A DNA stretch of 38,853 nt. It comes from Rhizobium sp. LC145 (GTDB lineage: Bacteria > Pseudomonadota > Alphaproteobacteria > Rhizobiales > Rhizobiaceae). A model generated the notes under the pieces. The model made no database searches. It was given only the letters and a program-made list of their open reading frames with translations, and was not told the origin of the DNA. The translations under genes were made by a program, and so were the position numbers. This document shows positions 32,114 to 38,853 of this stretch, in pieces; positions within the stretch are counted from its first letter, which is position 1, and the number at the start of each line of letters is the position of its first letter. The stretch is taken from positions 1-38,853 of the forward strand of contig NZ_LBHV01000021.1 in assembly GCF_001005825.1 (NCBI RefSeq), given 5' to 3'.

Positions 32114-32140
32114 CCTCCGATAAGAGGTACTTATCGGAGG
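32114..32140. repeat. 11-bp perfect inverted repeat CCTCCGATAAG / CTTATCGGAGG
   Basis: The arms at 32114-32124 and 32130-32140 flank a 5-base spacer (AGGTA). There is no T tract after it. The layout (11-bp arms around a short core) suits a tyrosine-recombinase crossover site, and the motif resembles the TTATGCGGAG arms at 96-165. An intrinsic terminator for the toxin gene is the alternative. Confidence 0.5.
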
Positions 32141-32217
32141 CTAGATCGCAGACATAGGATCGTACTCAGTGACGGACGGTAAATGAGAAATAGCGTCCGT
32201 TTAACGGTTCGTTTACC

Positions 32218-32460
32218 ATGATTTCAATGACTTACGATCCTTCGAAAATCGGCATTTCTAACTTGCTGCGGCCTACTTTCGACGCCGGGATCGTGCTGAC
32301 CCGTCTCGACGAGCGCATCGCCCGCGACGTGCTGCGCACCCGCCGGCGCATCGCCGCACAGTCGCCGGATTGGGCGTTGTGGGCCGACGGTATCCGCTCG
32401 CTGCGGAAAACCGCAGAGATCACGACGGTTGACACGGAAGAGGCGCAGACGATCGGTGCC
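32218..32460 (+). pseudogene. RHE_PE00001-like (DUF1612/HTH) protein gene, internally deleted and cut by an IS
   Basis: The frame begins MISMTYDPSKIGISNLLRPT, then TRLDERIARDVLRTRRRIAA and SPDWALWADGIRSLR. Both parts fit the RHE_PE00001 family of rhizobial plasmid and island proteins (about 350-400 residues, with a C-terminal helix-turn-helix). However, RLDERIAR is normally followed by about 60-70 residues, including a WLxGELVHLEDLVLHDA-type block, before the VLRTRRRIA segment. The join is in frame at the short IAR segment, suggesting deletion between two short repeats. The 3' two thirds are lost at the IS256-family element. No product of normal function is expected. Confidence 0.65.
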
Positions 32461-33251
32461 AGATCGTGTCCCATGGAGTGGTGTAGCTGGATTTCATAGC
32501 CATCGGTGATTTCCGGTAGGGTCGGGTTGCTTATGACCAACCTGAGGGACACCACCGATGACCGACGACATGATGAACCTGCGCTCACTCGTTGAGAAGA
32601 GCGCCGACGCCGATTTGCTGCGCGAGATGATCGGCTTCGCTGCCGAGAAGCTGATGGCGCTGGAGGTCGGCACAAAGACGGGCGCGGGTTATGGCGAGAA
32701 GAATGGCTTCCGACTTGCCCAGCGCAACGGCTATCGCGACCGGGACTGGGAGACACGGGCGGGCACCGTCGAGCTGCGCATTCCAAAGCTTCGCACAGGC
32801 AGCTATTTCCCGAGCTTTCTCGAACCACGCCGCATGGCAGAGAAGGCCCTGACGGCGGTGATCCAAGAGGCCTATATCCAAGGCGTCTCGACCCGATCCG
32901 TCGATGACCTCGTTAAGGCCATGGGCATGTCGGGCATCTCCAAGAGCCAGGTATCCCGGCTCTGCGAGGAGATCGACGAGAAGGTGAAGGCCTTTCTCGA
33001 CAGGCCCATCGAAGGGGAATGGCCCTACCTTTGGATCGATGCGACCTACCTCAAGGTCCGGCGCGGCGGGCGCATCGTCTCCGTTGCCGTCATCATCGCC
33101 GTCGGCGTCAACACCGACGGTCGACGCGAGGTGCTCGGTATGGAGATCGGCACATCCGAGGCCGAGGCGATCTGGACCGAGTTTCTTCGAAAGCTGACCA
33201 GGCGGGGTCTGCGTGGCGTCAAGCTCGTCGTCTCCGATGCCCATGAGGGGA
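32461..33251 (+). mobile_element. IS256-family insertion sequence, 3' part missing
   Basis: The left part of an IS256-family element. Its transposase frame starts at 32558 and is cut off at 33251 by the IS6-family element. The left boundary lies between about 32455 and 32475, where the resemblance to the RHE_PE00001 gene ends; the exact terminal repeat cannot be fixed because the right end is gone. Confidence 0.7.
32558..33251 (+). pseudogene. IS256-family transposase, truncated
   Basis: About 231 codons of the roughly 400 of an IS256-family (Mutator-like) DDE transposase. Recognisable parts are NGYRDRDWETRAGTVELRIP followed by KLRTGSYFP, the ISKSQVSRLCEEIDEKVKAF helix region and the first catalytic Asp in YLWIDATYLKVR. 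The second Asp is at the very end in VVSDAHEG. The third acidic residue and the C-terminal half are missing, because the frame runs into the IS6 terminal repeat at 33252. The frame then adds unrelated residues before a stop at 33307. It cannot be active. Confidence 0.88.
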
Positions 33252-34063
33252 GGCGTCGCCTTAACCGGCTGGTGCGGATCGAGGCAATAGTCTATCGGCA
33301 TGACTGACGATGCGTCCGCCCGATACAAACGCCACCGCTTTCCAGCCGAGATCATCGCGCATGCGGTATGGCTCTATTACCGGTTCCCGCTGAGCCTGCG
33401 CGATATCGAAGACCTGCTTGCCGAGCGCGGCATTGCCGTCTCGTTTCAGACCGTCTCAGAATGGACGACTAAGTTTGGCCTGAAATTCGCCCACCAACTC
33501 AAGCGGCGGTCGATCGGCAACTTCGCAGACAAATGGCATCTTGATGAGATGGTCGTATCGATCAAGGGCAAGAAATACTGGCTGTGGCGCGCCGTCGATG
33601 CCAACGGCTACGTTCTCGATGCTCTGCTGCAAAGCCGCAGAAACAAGGGAGCCGCTCTTCGGCTGATGCGCAAATTGTTGAAGAGCGAAGGTGTTGCGCC
33701 GCGCGTGATGGTGACAGACAAGCTGCGTTCTTATTCCGCCGCAAAGCGAGAGATCATGCTGGGGATCGAACACCGTTCGCACAAAGGGCTCAACAACCTC
33801 GCAGAAAATTCTCACCTTCCCGTTCGACGACGCGAGCGACGCATGATGCGGTTCAAGTCGACAGGTCAATGCCAACGTTTCGTCTCAACCCACGGCCAAA
33901 TTGCCAATCTTTTCCAACTTCATCGAAAACACCTAAATGCCGCTGATCATCGCCAACTCCGCGCACTCGCCAGCGCCACCTGGCGTGAGATCGCGTTGCC
34001 GATCCAAGCCTGAAATTCAGGACAAAGAAATGATTGCGTCCTACGTCAGGTTAAGGCGACGCC
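33252..34063 (+). mobile_element. IS6-family insertion sequence, complete
   Basis: An 812-bp element with 15-bp perfect terminal inverted repeats: GGCGTCGCCTTAACC at 33252-33266 and its complement at 34049-34063. The transposase fills most of it (48 and 50 bases from the ends), the compact IS6 plan. The eight bases outside each end (TGAGGGGA and ACCCGCTG) are not duplicates, and the flanks belong to different broken genes, so an IS6-mediated deletion or fusion has happened here. Confidence 0.88.
33300..34013 (+). CDS. IS6-family transposase
   Basis: A 237-residue DDE transposase of the IS6/IS26 family. The N-terminal helix-turn-helix is in YYRFPLSLRDIEDLLAERGI (about residues 26-45). The catalytic Asp residues lie in WHLDEMVVSIKGKKYWLWRA (residue 82) and VMVTDKLRSY, and the Glu follows in the conserved ENSHLPVRRRERRMMRFKS (from residue 170). 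All three are present and the frame is intact, so the element is probably still mobile. IS6 elements move by replicative co-integration and often delete adjacent DNA, which fits the broken genes on both sides. Confidence 0.93.
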   Translation: MTDDASARYKRHRFPAEIIAHAVWLYYRFPLSLRDIEDLLAERGIAVSFQTVSEWTTKFGLKFAHQLKRRSIGNFADKWHLDEMVVSIKGKKYWLWRAVDANGYVLDALLQSRRNKGAALRLMRKLLKSEGVAPRVMVTDKLRSYSAAKREIMLGIEHRSHKGLNNLAENSHLPVRRRERRMMRFKSTGQCQRFVSTHGQIANLFQLHRKHLNAADHRQLRALASATWREIALPIQA

Positions 34064-34613
34064 ACCCGCTGGCAGGCCCGGGTGCCGCGCATTCGGCGCC
34101 GGAGATGTTGCAGGCGATCTCGATATAGGCCGGCTTCCTCTCGCGCAGCGCGGTGCGGATCGCATGGTCGATCAGTGCCGGCGCCTCGTCGGCCGAGACG
34201 ATGGAGACGGCGGCGCAGGTGAGCTTCCGTGCGATTTCGAGCTGATAGAGGAAATCCTGCGTGCCCAGCGTATGATGCAGCAGGTGCCCGGAGGCGTAGT
34301 CGTTGCTGTTCGGCGCGCCGGAGATGAGGATGACGGGCAGGTTTTCTGCATAGGCGCCGCCGATGGCGTTGAGCGCGGAAAGCGCGCCGACGCTATAGGT
34401 GACGACGGCGGCGGCCGCGCCGTTGGCGCGGGCGTAGCCTTCTGCGCTGAAGCCGCAGTTGAGCTCATTGGAGCAATAGACCTGCCTCAGATCCTTGTTC
34501 GTCAGAAGCTGGTCGAGCAGAACGAGATTGTAGTCGCCTGCAACCGCGAAATGATGCTTCAGTCCTATTTGGGAAAGACGGGCGGCGAGATAGGTTCCGA
34601 CAGTGTATTTCAC
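34064..34613 (-). pseudogene. pdc: Zymomonas-type pyruvate decarboxylase, C-terminal two thirds lost
   Basis: The frame gives the PYR domain of a thiamine-diphosphate pyruvate decarboxylase, which converts pyruvate to acetaldehyde and CO2. From the GTG at 34613 (GGAG eight bases before) it reads VKYTVGTYLAARLSQIGLKH. D27, E50, H113 and H114 fall on exactly the catalytic numbers of the Zymomonas mobilis enzyme. An ATG at 34625 is an alternative start. The match continues to CAAPGPAS, near residue 182, where the IS6 terminal repeat takes over. The central and diphosphate-binding domains are gone, so the product is inactive. Bacterial pdc is rare. It is downstream of, and on the same strand as, the FUSC gene. 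Confidence 0.9.
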
Positions 34614-34739
34614 GGGAAACTCCATGTGTCTGTGACAAGAAAGATGAGTTTCCTTAGCAACCGTCTCGGATCGATACCTTATTCCGGATCAAAAAATGCG
34701 ATTTTTCTTGAAACTGGTGGATTTCGGTAACGGAAGATT

Positions 34740-35768
34740 TCACCGTTCCGGAAATATTCGGAAGGCGGCGAGAGCCTGTTCGACGAGATGAAGATGCTCG
34801 ACTGTGGACCGCCATTCCGGAGGGGCGGGCTCATCGACGAGGGGCAGGTCCTCCCCATCCGGCAGGCGTTCCTGCATGTTCTGGCCGTTGCTGATCTCGG
34901 CGCAGCGTCCGGCCACCCGTTCGACATGCGCCAGCAGGCCGTCTGGAACGGGCGTTGCGCCTTTTCGCAGGGCATCCGCCACCGACTCGCCGAAAAGCAG
35001 GGCCGAGGCGTAAAGGCGGATCGCGTGCCGGTCGTATCGCGCCGCGATCTCGTCGACCTGGCGTGCGACGAGGCGGCCGCGCAGCGACCACCGGGCGGAA
35101 TTGCGCGCGGTGACGATGCCGGAACCGAGCGCGATGACGCTGTCATGGGCGCCCGACAGGCTATGCAGCGCGGCTTCACCCTTCTTCGGATCTCGCTCGC
35201 GCAAGGCTTCCGCGCATCTCGTAAAACCCGCGGCGAGGTTGCTCAGGAGGTCGCGGGCCGCGGCATCGACCATGCGGACGGGATCGGGCGTCAGCACGAC
35301 CTGGCTGAAGAACAGGCCGACGGCGGCGCCGGTGGCGACGTCGAGCATGCGCACGGAGCCGGCATTGGCAGGCCCGAATGCGAGGACCAGGATCGCCGAC
35401 ACGCCCGCCTGGATGGGGACCACGGCGGAGAGCCCGTAGGTGGACGCCACGATGATTGCGATAAAGGCGGCGAGGCCGAGCCTGAAAAGCGGCACGCCGT
35501 CCGGCAGGAAGAGCGCCAGTTCGCCGACGACGATGCCGGTCGCGACGCCGATCAACAGCCCGATCGCCTGCCTGCCGTGGCTGGGCAGGCTGGGCGAAAG
35601 GCAGACGATCGCGCTGATCGCTGCGAAGAGGGGCTGCGGGTGCCCGAAAAGGTGCACGGCGAGCTCCCATGACAACACGGCTGCGACGGCGCAGGCAAGC
35701 GCATCGCGCCATGCCGCGGACAACCGCTCGGCAACCGTCAGCGAAAGGCTCTTCAAAACGATCTGCAT
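34740..35768 (-). CDS. FUSC-family (aromatic-acid-exporter-like) membrane protein
   Basis: A 342-residue membrane protein of the FUSC/ArAE type. The N-terminal half has about six hydrophobic segments, including DALACAVAAVLSWELAVHLF and AIGLLIGVATGIVVGELALF. The C-terminal half (from about residue 185) is a soluble helical domain. Relatives export organic or aromatic acids, or are of unknown function; the substrate here is unknown. I chose the ATG at 35768 (MQIVLKSLSL) as the more family-like start; an ATG at 35795 adds nine residues. It follows the HAD gene by 53 bases on the same strand and probably belongs to the lrgA-lrgB operon. Confidence 0.75.
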   Translation of the reverse strand: MQIVLKSLSLTVAERLSAAWRDALACAVAAVLSWELAVHLFGHPQPLFAAISAIVCLSPSLPSHGRQAIGLLIGVATGIVVGELALFLPDGVPLFRLGLAAFIAIIVASTYGLSAVVPIQAGVSAILVLAFGPANAGSVRMLDVATGAAVGLFFSQVVLTPDPVRMVDAAARDLLSNLAAGFTRCAEALRERDPKKGEAALHSLSGAHDSVIALGSGIVTARNSARWSLRGRLVARQVDEIAARYDRHAIRLYASALLFGESVADALRKGATPVPDGLLAHVERVAGRCAEISNGQNMQERLPDGEDLPLVDEPAPPEWRSTVEHLHLVEQALAAFRIFPER

Positions 35769-35821
35769 TCCTGTTCCGTCCGCTTTCCCATGCATGCAGG
35801 GCTTGCCTGCCGTTCGACACG

Positions 35822-36495
35822 TTATCGGCGCCCGCCGACCTCATCAATGTGGTGCAGCATGTCGGCGGGGTCCTCATAGACGCGGAAGGCGCCGGACTGG
35901 CGCAGTTCGTCGAGCCCGTAGCCGCCGCTCAGCAGCCCGACGCCGAGCGCCCGGCAGCGAACCGCCGCCAGCATGTCCCAGACGCTGTCGCCGATGACCA
36001 CCGCCGTCTCGATGGGTGCGCCGAGCCGTTCCGCCGCGGCCAAGAAGAGGTCGGGATCGGGCTTGCGTATTTGACCTGGTCGCGGGTGACGACAGGTATC
36101 CGCTGCGGGTCCACCCCGAGGGCCGCAAGGTTGACGGCGGCCGTCTCCATCCGCCCGCTCGTGGCGATCGCCCAGGAAATGCCGGCGTCCGTCAGCCAGG
36201 CGAGAAGCTCGCGCGCGCCGGGAAGCGGGCGGACACGGCCGGCCTGCCGCTGGTAGGCGGCCGCATGGCCCTGCCGCAGCCTTTCCACCCGCTCGGCGCT
36301 GATCTCCAGTCCGGTCTCGCGCAGGAGCTGGTTCGTGAACAGGCCGCCGCTCATGCCGATCTTGCGGTGGATGCGCCAGACGGACAGGTCGATGTCTTCC
36401 GCGTCGAGCGCGTCCTTCCAGGCGAGCACATGTTGGTAGACGCTGTCGACGAGCGTACCATCGAGATCGAAAAGAAAAACCGGCTTGATGCGCAT
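35822..36495 (-). pseudogene. HAD-family hydrolase (phosphoglycolate-phosphatase-like) with a frameshift
   Basis: A HAD-superfamily phosphatase. Motif I is FLFDLDGTLVDS (residues 7-18), motif II is AIATSG, and motif IV is VVIGDSVWDMLAA near the C-terminus. The frame starts at the ATG at 36495 and runs to VTRDQVKYA, where the coding sense jumps to another frame that continues AAERLGAPIETAVVIGDSVW to the end. The total of 674 bases is one short of 675. A single C lost at about 36063-36066 would restore KYAKPDPDLF, the usual motif III surroundings. This is either a recent inactivating mutation or a sequencing error. It lies 33 bases after lrgB, in one operon. Confidence 0.85.
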
Positions 36496-36527
36496 GCTGT
36501 TTCTCCTGGTCGGACGAGTATGGCAGG

Positions 36528-37259
36528 TCAGATATGGCGCAGGATCTGGGCGAGGACAGGGGCGACGAGGATATTCATCAGCCCGACGAGCACCATGACG
36601 AGACCGGCGATCGAGCCTTCCTCCCTGCCGATCATGTGGGCCTTCGCGGTTCCCGCCCCATGCGCCCCGACCCCCAGGAGCGCGCCGCGCGCAAGCGCCG
36701 AGCGCAGCGGGAGCCATGCCAGGACGATATCGCCGAGCGCCGCGCCGAGGACGCCTGTCAGCACCACGAAGATCGCCGTCAGTTGCGGAATGCCGCCGAT
36801 CTCGCCGGAAACCTCCATGGCGAAGGGCGTGCTGATCGAGCGCGGCAGCAGGCTGAGCCTGATCGCGCCGTCGAGGCCGACCACGGTTGCAAGGCCCCAG
36901 CCGGAGAGCACAGCGGTGGCCGTTCCGGCCAGCATGCCGGCGGCAAGCACCGGCCACTCCCGGCGGATGAGCGCGCGGTGCTCGTAGATCGGCACGGCGA
37001 ATGCGACCATGGCCGGGCCGAGCAGGGCGACGAGCCACCCCGTGCCGCGGATGTAGTCCCGGTAGCTGGCGTGGAGCGAAAGGACCGCGATGACAAGAAG
37101 GACGGGCGTCACCGCCAGCGGCATCAGCCACCAACGCGGCCAGCGGCGGTGGAGGCGCTTGGCCGCGAGATAAAGGCCGATGGTGGCCAGGGACCAGAAC
37201 AGGCCGCTAAACAGGCCCTGGGCGAGCGGATCATTCCACGACGTGATCGGCAGGGTCAT
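36528..37259 (-). CDS. lrgB: LrgB/CidB-family membrane protein
   Basis: A 243-residue polytopic protein of the LrgB/CidB/PlgG family. Members form a two-part membrane system with LrgA/CidA and have been linked to holin-like control of murein hydrolases, to pyruvate transport (Bacillus PftAB) and, in plants, to glycolate/glycerate exchange. The conserved LLPRSISTPFAMEVSGEIGG (about residues 138-157) and the late GALLGVGAHGAGTAKAHMIG are the family signatures. The ATG at 37259 overlaps the lrgA stop by four bases, so the pair is translationally coupled. Confidence 0.92.
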   Translation of the reverse strand: MTLPITSWNDPLAQGLFSGLFWSLATIGLYLAAKRLHRRWPRWWLMPLAVTPVLLVIAVLSLHASYRDYIRGTGWLVALLGPAMVAFAVPIYEHRALIRREWPVLAAGMLAGTATAVLSGWGLATVVGLDGAIRLSLLPRSISTPFAMEVSGEIGGIPQLTAIFVVLTGVLGAALGDIVLAWLPLRSALARGALLGVGAHGAGTAKAHMIGREEGSIAGLVMVLVGLMNILVAPVLAQILRHI

Positions 37260-37654
37260 TGCCTCGACCTCCATCTCCAGCAGAAATCGACGGTCAGCGC
37301 CGTCACGGCCATCACCGCAAGCGTTCCCACGAGGATCACGACGAGGATCTTCAGCCCGAGCAGGCCGAGGAATTCGGGATGGTCGATCACCGCCAGCACC
37401 GCCGGAACGAAGAAAAGCAGCATGTCGGCAAGGAACCATTGTGCGCCGCGCCGCATGCTGAAGACGCTGATGCGGTGGCTGGCCAGCAGCGCAAGCACGA
37501 TCGCCATTCCGATGATGCCGCCGGGCAGCGGCAGGCCGACCAGCCGGGCCAGCGCTTCTCCGGCGAGCCAGAACGCAAGCAGGAAGCCCACCTGGAGCAG
37601 GCGGCTCGAATGGATGTGGCGACGGAATGAGACGGCGAACCTGCGAATGAACAT
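37256..37654 (-). CDS. lrgA: LrgA/CidA-family membrane protein
   Basis: A 132-residue protein with four hydrophobic segments: LLQVGFLLAFWLAGEALARL, PLPGGIIGMAIVLALLA, GAQWFLADMLLFFVPAVLAV and ILVVILVGTLAVMAVTALTV. The PLPGGIIGM motif (about residues 42-50) and the FFVPAxVAVI-like segment are typical of LrgA/CidA. It works with LrgB encoded just downstream. It starts 88 bases from a divergently read LysR gene, the usual arrangement for a LysR-controlled operon. CTCCTGAGG-type wording upstream (GGAGAAC on this strand) serves as the ribosome site. Confidence 0.9.
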   Translation of the reverse strand: MFIRRFAVSFRRHIHSSRLLQVGFLLAFWLAGEALARLVGLPLPGGIIGMAIVLALLASHRISVFSMRRGAQWFLADMLLFFVPAVLAVIDHPEFLGLLGLKILVVILVGTLAVMAVTALTVDFCWRWRSRQ

Positions 37655-37677
37655 GATCGTTCTCCTGAGGGAAATAT

Positions 37678-37694
37678 ATGTTGCGTCGCAGCAT
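37678..37694. promoter_or_regulatory. LysR-type dyad between lrgA and the regulator gene
   Basis: ATGTTGCGTCGCAGCAT is an inverted repeat (six of seven arm positions pair around GTC) and contains a T-N11-A motif, the usual LysR binding signature. It lies in the 88-base divergent gap, 24 bases from lrgA and 49 from the regulator start. Confidence 0.5.
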
Positions 37695-37742
37695 GATGGA
37701 AATGAATTGATTGAATAGATTATATTCTGATATGGAATTCTG

Positions 37743-38627
37743 ATGGAAATCCGAACGCTCCGTGCCTTCGTCGAAGTCGTGCGCCAGGGGGGCTTCTCGC
37801 AGGCCGCCAAGACGATCTTCTCCACGCAATCGACCGTCAGCAAGGCGGTCAGGCAGCTTGAGGACGAGATCGGAACGCGGCTGCTCGACCGCATCGGCCA
37901 TCGCAGCACGCTGACCGTCGCGGGAGAGGTCGTCTATCGCCGCGCGGTGAGAATCCTGGCGGAACGCGAAAGCCTGATGGCGGAACTCGACGACCTGCGC
38001 GGCCTCAAGCGCGGGACGCTGCGCCTCGGCCTTCCGCCGATCGGAAGCAGCACTCTGTTTGCGCCCCTGTTCGCCATCTATCGCAACCGCCATCCGTCGA
38101 TCGACATCCGCCTTGCCGAACATGGCAGCGACCGGCTGGAGGAAATCCTGCATGTGGGCGAGATCGACCTCGCCGCCTCGCTTCTTCCTGTATCGGACGA
38201 GTTCGAATGGCAGGAGGTCCGCCGCGAGCCGCTGGTGGCCCTCCTGCAGACGGACCACGCGCTCGCAGCAAAGGCCTCCATCACCCTTGCGGAGCTGAAG
38301 GACCAGCCGTTTTTGCTGTTCGAGAGCGGCTTCGCGCTGAACAGGATCATCGTCGACGCCTGCCGGCGGGCGGGCGTCGAGCCCTCCGTCGCCGCGCGCA
38401 GCAGCCAGATCGATTTCATCGTAGAGCTGGCCGCCGCGGGTCTCGGCATAGCCTTCCTGCCGCGCATGATCGCCGAGCAGCGCAGCCACCCCGCCGTCCG
38501 CCACGTCACGCTCGTCGATCCCGGGACCGAATGGCATATCGCGATGATCTGGCGGCGCGGCGCCTATCTGTCGCATGCCGCGAAGGCCTGGCTGGCGCTG
38601 ACGCGGGAATTTCATTCCGGCGATTGA
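37743..38627 (+). CDS. LysR-family regulator of the lrgAB operon (CidR-like)
   Basis: A 294-residue LysR-type activator. The winged helix-turn-helix lies at residues 1-60: MEIRTLRAFVEVVRQGGFSQ, then TQSTVSKAVRQLEDEIG. The effector-binding domain follows, with GTLRLGLPPIGSSTLFAPLF and the late AAAGLGIAFLPRMIAEQ. LysR regulators beside lrgAB/cidAB in other bacteria (CidR) respond to overflow metabolites such as acetate or pyruvate; the effector here is unknown. Divergent orientation and the dyad at 37678 indicate control of lrgA-lrgB-HAD-FUSC(-pdc). Confidence 0.92.
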   Translation: MEIRTLRAFVEVVRQGGFSQAAKTIFSTQSTVSKAVRQLEDEIGTRLLDRIGHRSTLTVAGEVVYRRAVRILAERESLMAELDDLRGLKRGTLRLGLPPIGSSTLFAPLFAIYRNRHPSIDIRLAEHGSDRLEEILHVGEIDLAASLLPVSDEFEWQEVRREPLVALLQTDHALAAKASITLAELKDQPFLLFESGFALNRIIVDACRRAGVEPSVAARSSQIDFIVELAAAGLGIAFLPRMIAEQRSHPAVRHVTLVDPGTEWHIAMIWRRGAYLSHAAKAWLALTREFHSGD

Positions 38628-38742
38628 GGGCAGCAACCTTTGCCTGCCGGTTCATTCTCGAAGGCGGCGATATATGCAAGTGGACTTTGCGATATCCGGA
38701 AACTATCAAATCACGACATGGATCTTTCAGTCGGGGGTTGAC

Positions 38743-38853
38743 GTGGAGCTCAGGCATCTTCGGTATTTCGTCGCGGTCGCCGAGGAACGCCATTTCGGCC
38801 GGGCGGCCGAAAGGGTCGGTATCGGCCAGCCGCCGTTGAGCCAGCAGATCCAG
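38743..38853 (+). CDS. LysR-family regulator, N-terminal part (runs off the window)
   Basis: The frame VELRHLRYFVAVAEERHFGR followed by AAERVGIGQPPLSQQIQ is the helix-turn-helix start of a LysR-type regulator, a different paralogue from the one at 37743. The wording resembles regulators of aromatic or organic acid pathways, but 37 residues do not allow a finer call. The GTG at 38743 follows GGGGG by a few bases. The gene continues past the right edge. Confidence 0.85.
   Translation, partial: MELRHLRYFVAVAEERHFGRAAERVGIGQPPLSQQIQ

Noticed and set aside
35929..37134. Open frame of 401 residues on the minus strand
   Set aside because: It joins an out-of-frame part of lrgB with the first part of the HAD gene; only the HAD part from 36495 is credible.
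36528..38636. Open frame of 702 residues on the minus strand covering lrgB, part of lrgA and the LysR gene
   Set aside because: Its first two thirds are the antisense of the LysR gene and an out-of-frame reading of lrgA; only the lrgB part is real. High GC makes such long chance frames common here.
1..38853. CRISPR arrays, tRNA or rRNA genes
   Set aside because: No regularly spaced repeats of CRISPR type and no tRNA or rRNA-like sequence were seen on either strand.

Overview
The window looks like part of a repABC plasmid from a member of the Rhizobiaceae (Rhizobium, Agrobacterium, Ensifer, Shinella or similar). The evidence is gene content and order: Ti-type conjugation genes traG-traD-traC facing traA-traF-traB-traH, a trb mating-pair operon, a traR/traM regulator pair and a repA-repB-repC unit. 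No rRNA, tRNA or CRISPR array was seen. Species cannot be named from this sequence alone.

Layout. (1) 1-2530: an eroded accessory edge with two DUF736 gene ends, a cluster of inverted repeats, a frameshifted small gene, a Phd/PemK-like toxin-antitoxin pair, a WGR-domain gene and a small unknown gene. (2) 2555-10916: DNA-processing genes. traG, traD and traC run leftward and traA, traF, traB and traH rightward from a shared control region that holds an 18-bp tra-box-like palindrome and the likely oriT. (3) 10949-12710: a second toxin-antitoxin block on the minus strand (RES toxin, its Xre/MbcA-type antitoxin, and a VapB antitoxin whose VapC survives only as a stub). (4) 13014-16087: quorum-sensing genes: traR, convergent traM, then a CinR-like luxR and a CinI-like luxI. 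(5) 16128-25648: the complete trb operon on the minus strand (trbB-C-D-E-J-K-L-F-G-H-I). It has a second tra-box-like palindrome upstream but no traI at its head. (6) 26016-29765: repABC with two parS-like sites and an antisense RNA between repB and repC. (7) 30057-34063: integration and erosion zone with a tyrosine recombinase, a second Phd/PemK-like pair paralogous to the first, a deleted RHE_PE00001-like gene, a truncated IS256-family element and an intact IS6-family element. (8) 34064-38853: a GC-rich metabolic segment with a truncated Zymomonas-type pyruvate decarboxylase, a FUSC-family membrane protein, a frameshifted HAD hydrolase, lrgB, lrgA, a divergent LysR regulator and the start of a second LysR gene.

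How it works together. TraA nicks oriT, TraG couples the DNA to the Trb channel, and TraC/TraD/TraF/TraB/TraH assist. Both transfer operons carry the same diverged palindrome (core GTACAAATTTGTAC), so one TraR could switch both on. TraM would oppose TraR. The only signal synthase in the window is of the CinI type and sits beside a CinR-like receptor, so the circuit appears rewired compared with Ti plasmids, where traI heads the trb operon. RepABC copies and partitions the replicon, and three toxin-antitoxin loci may stabilise it.

The right-hand metabolic segment resembles in outline the staphylococcal cidR-cidABC arrangement (LysR regulator, LrgA/LrgB-type membrane pair, thiamine-diphosphate enzyme acting on pyruvate). 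An IS6 element has cut the decarboxylase.
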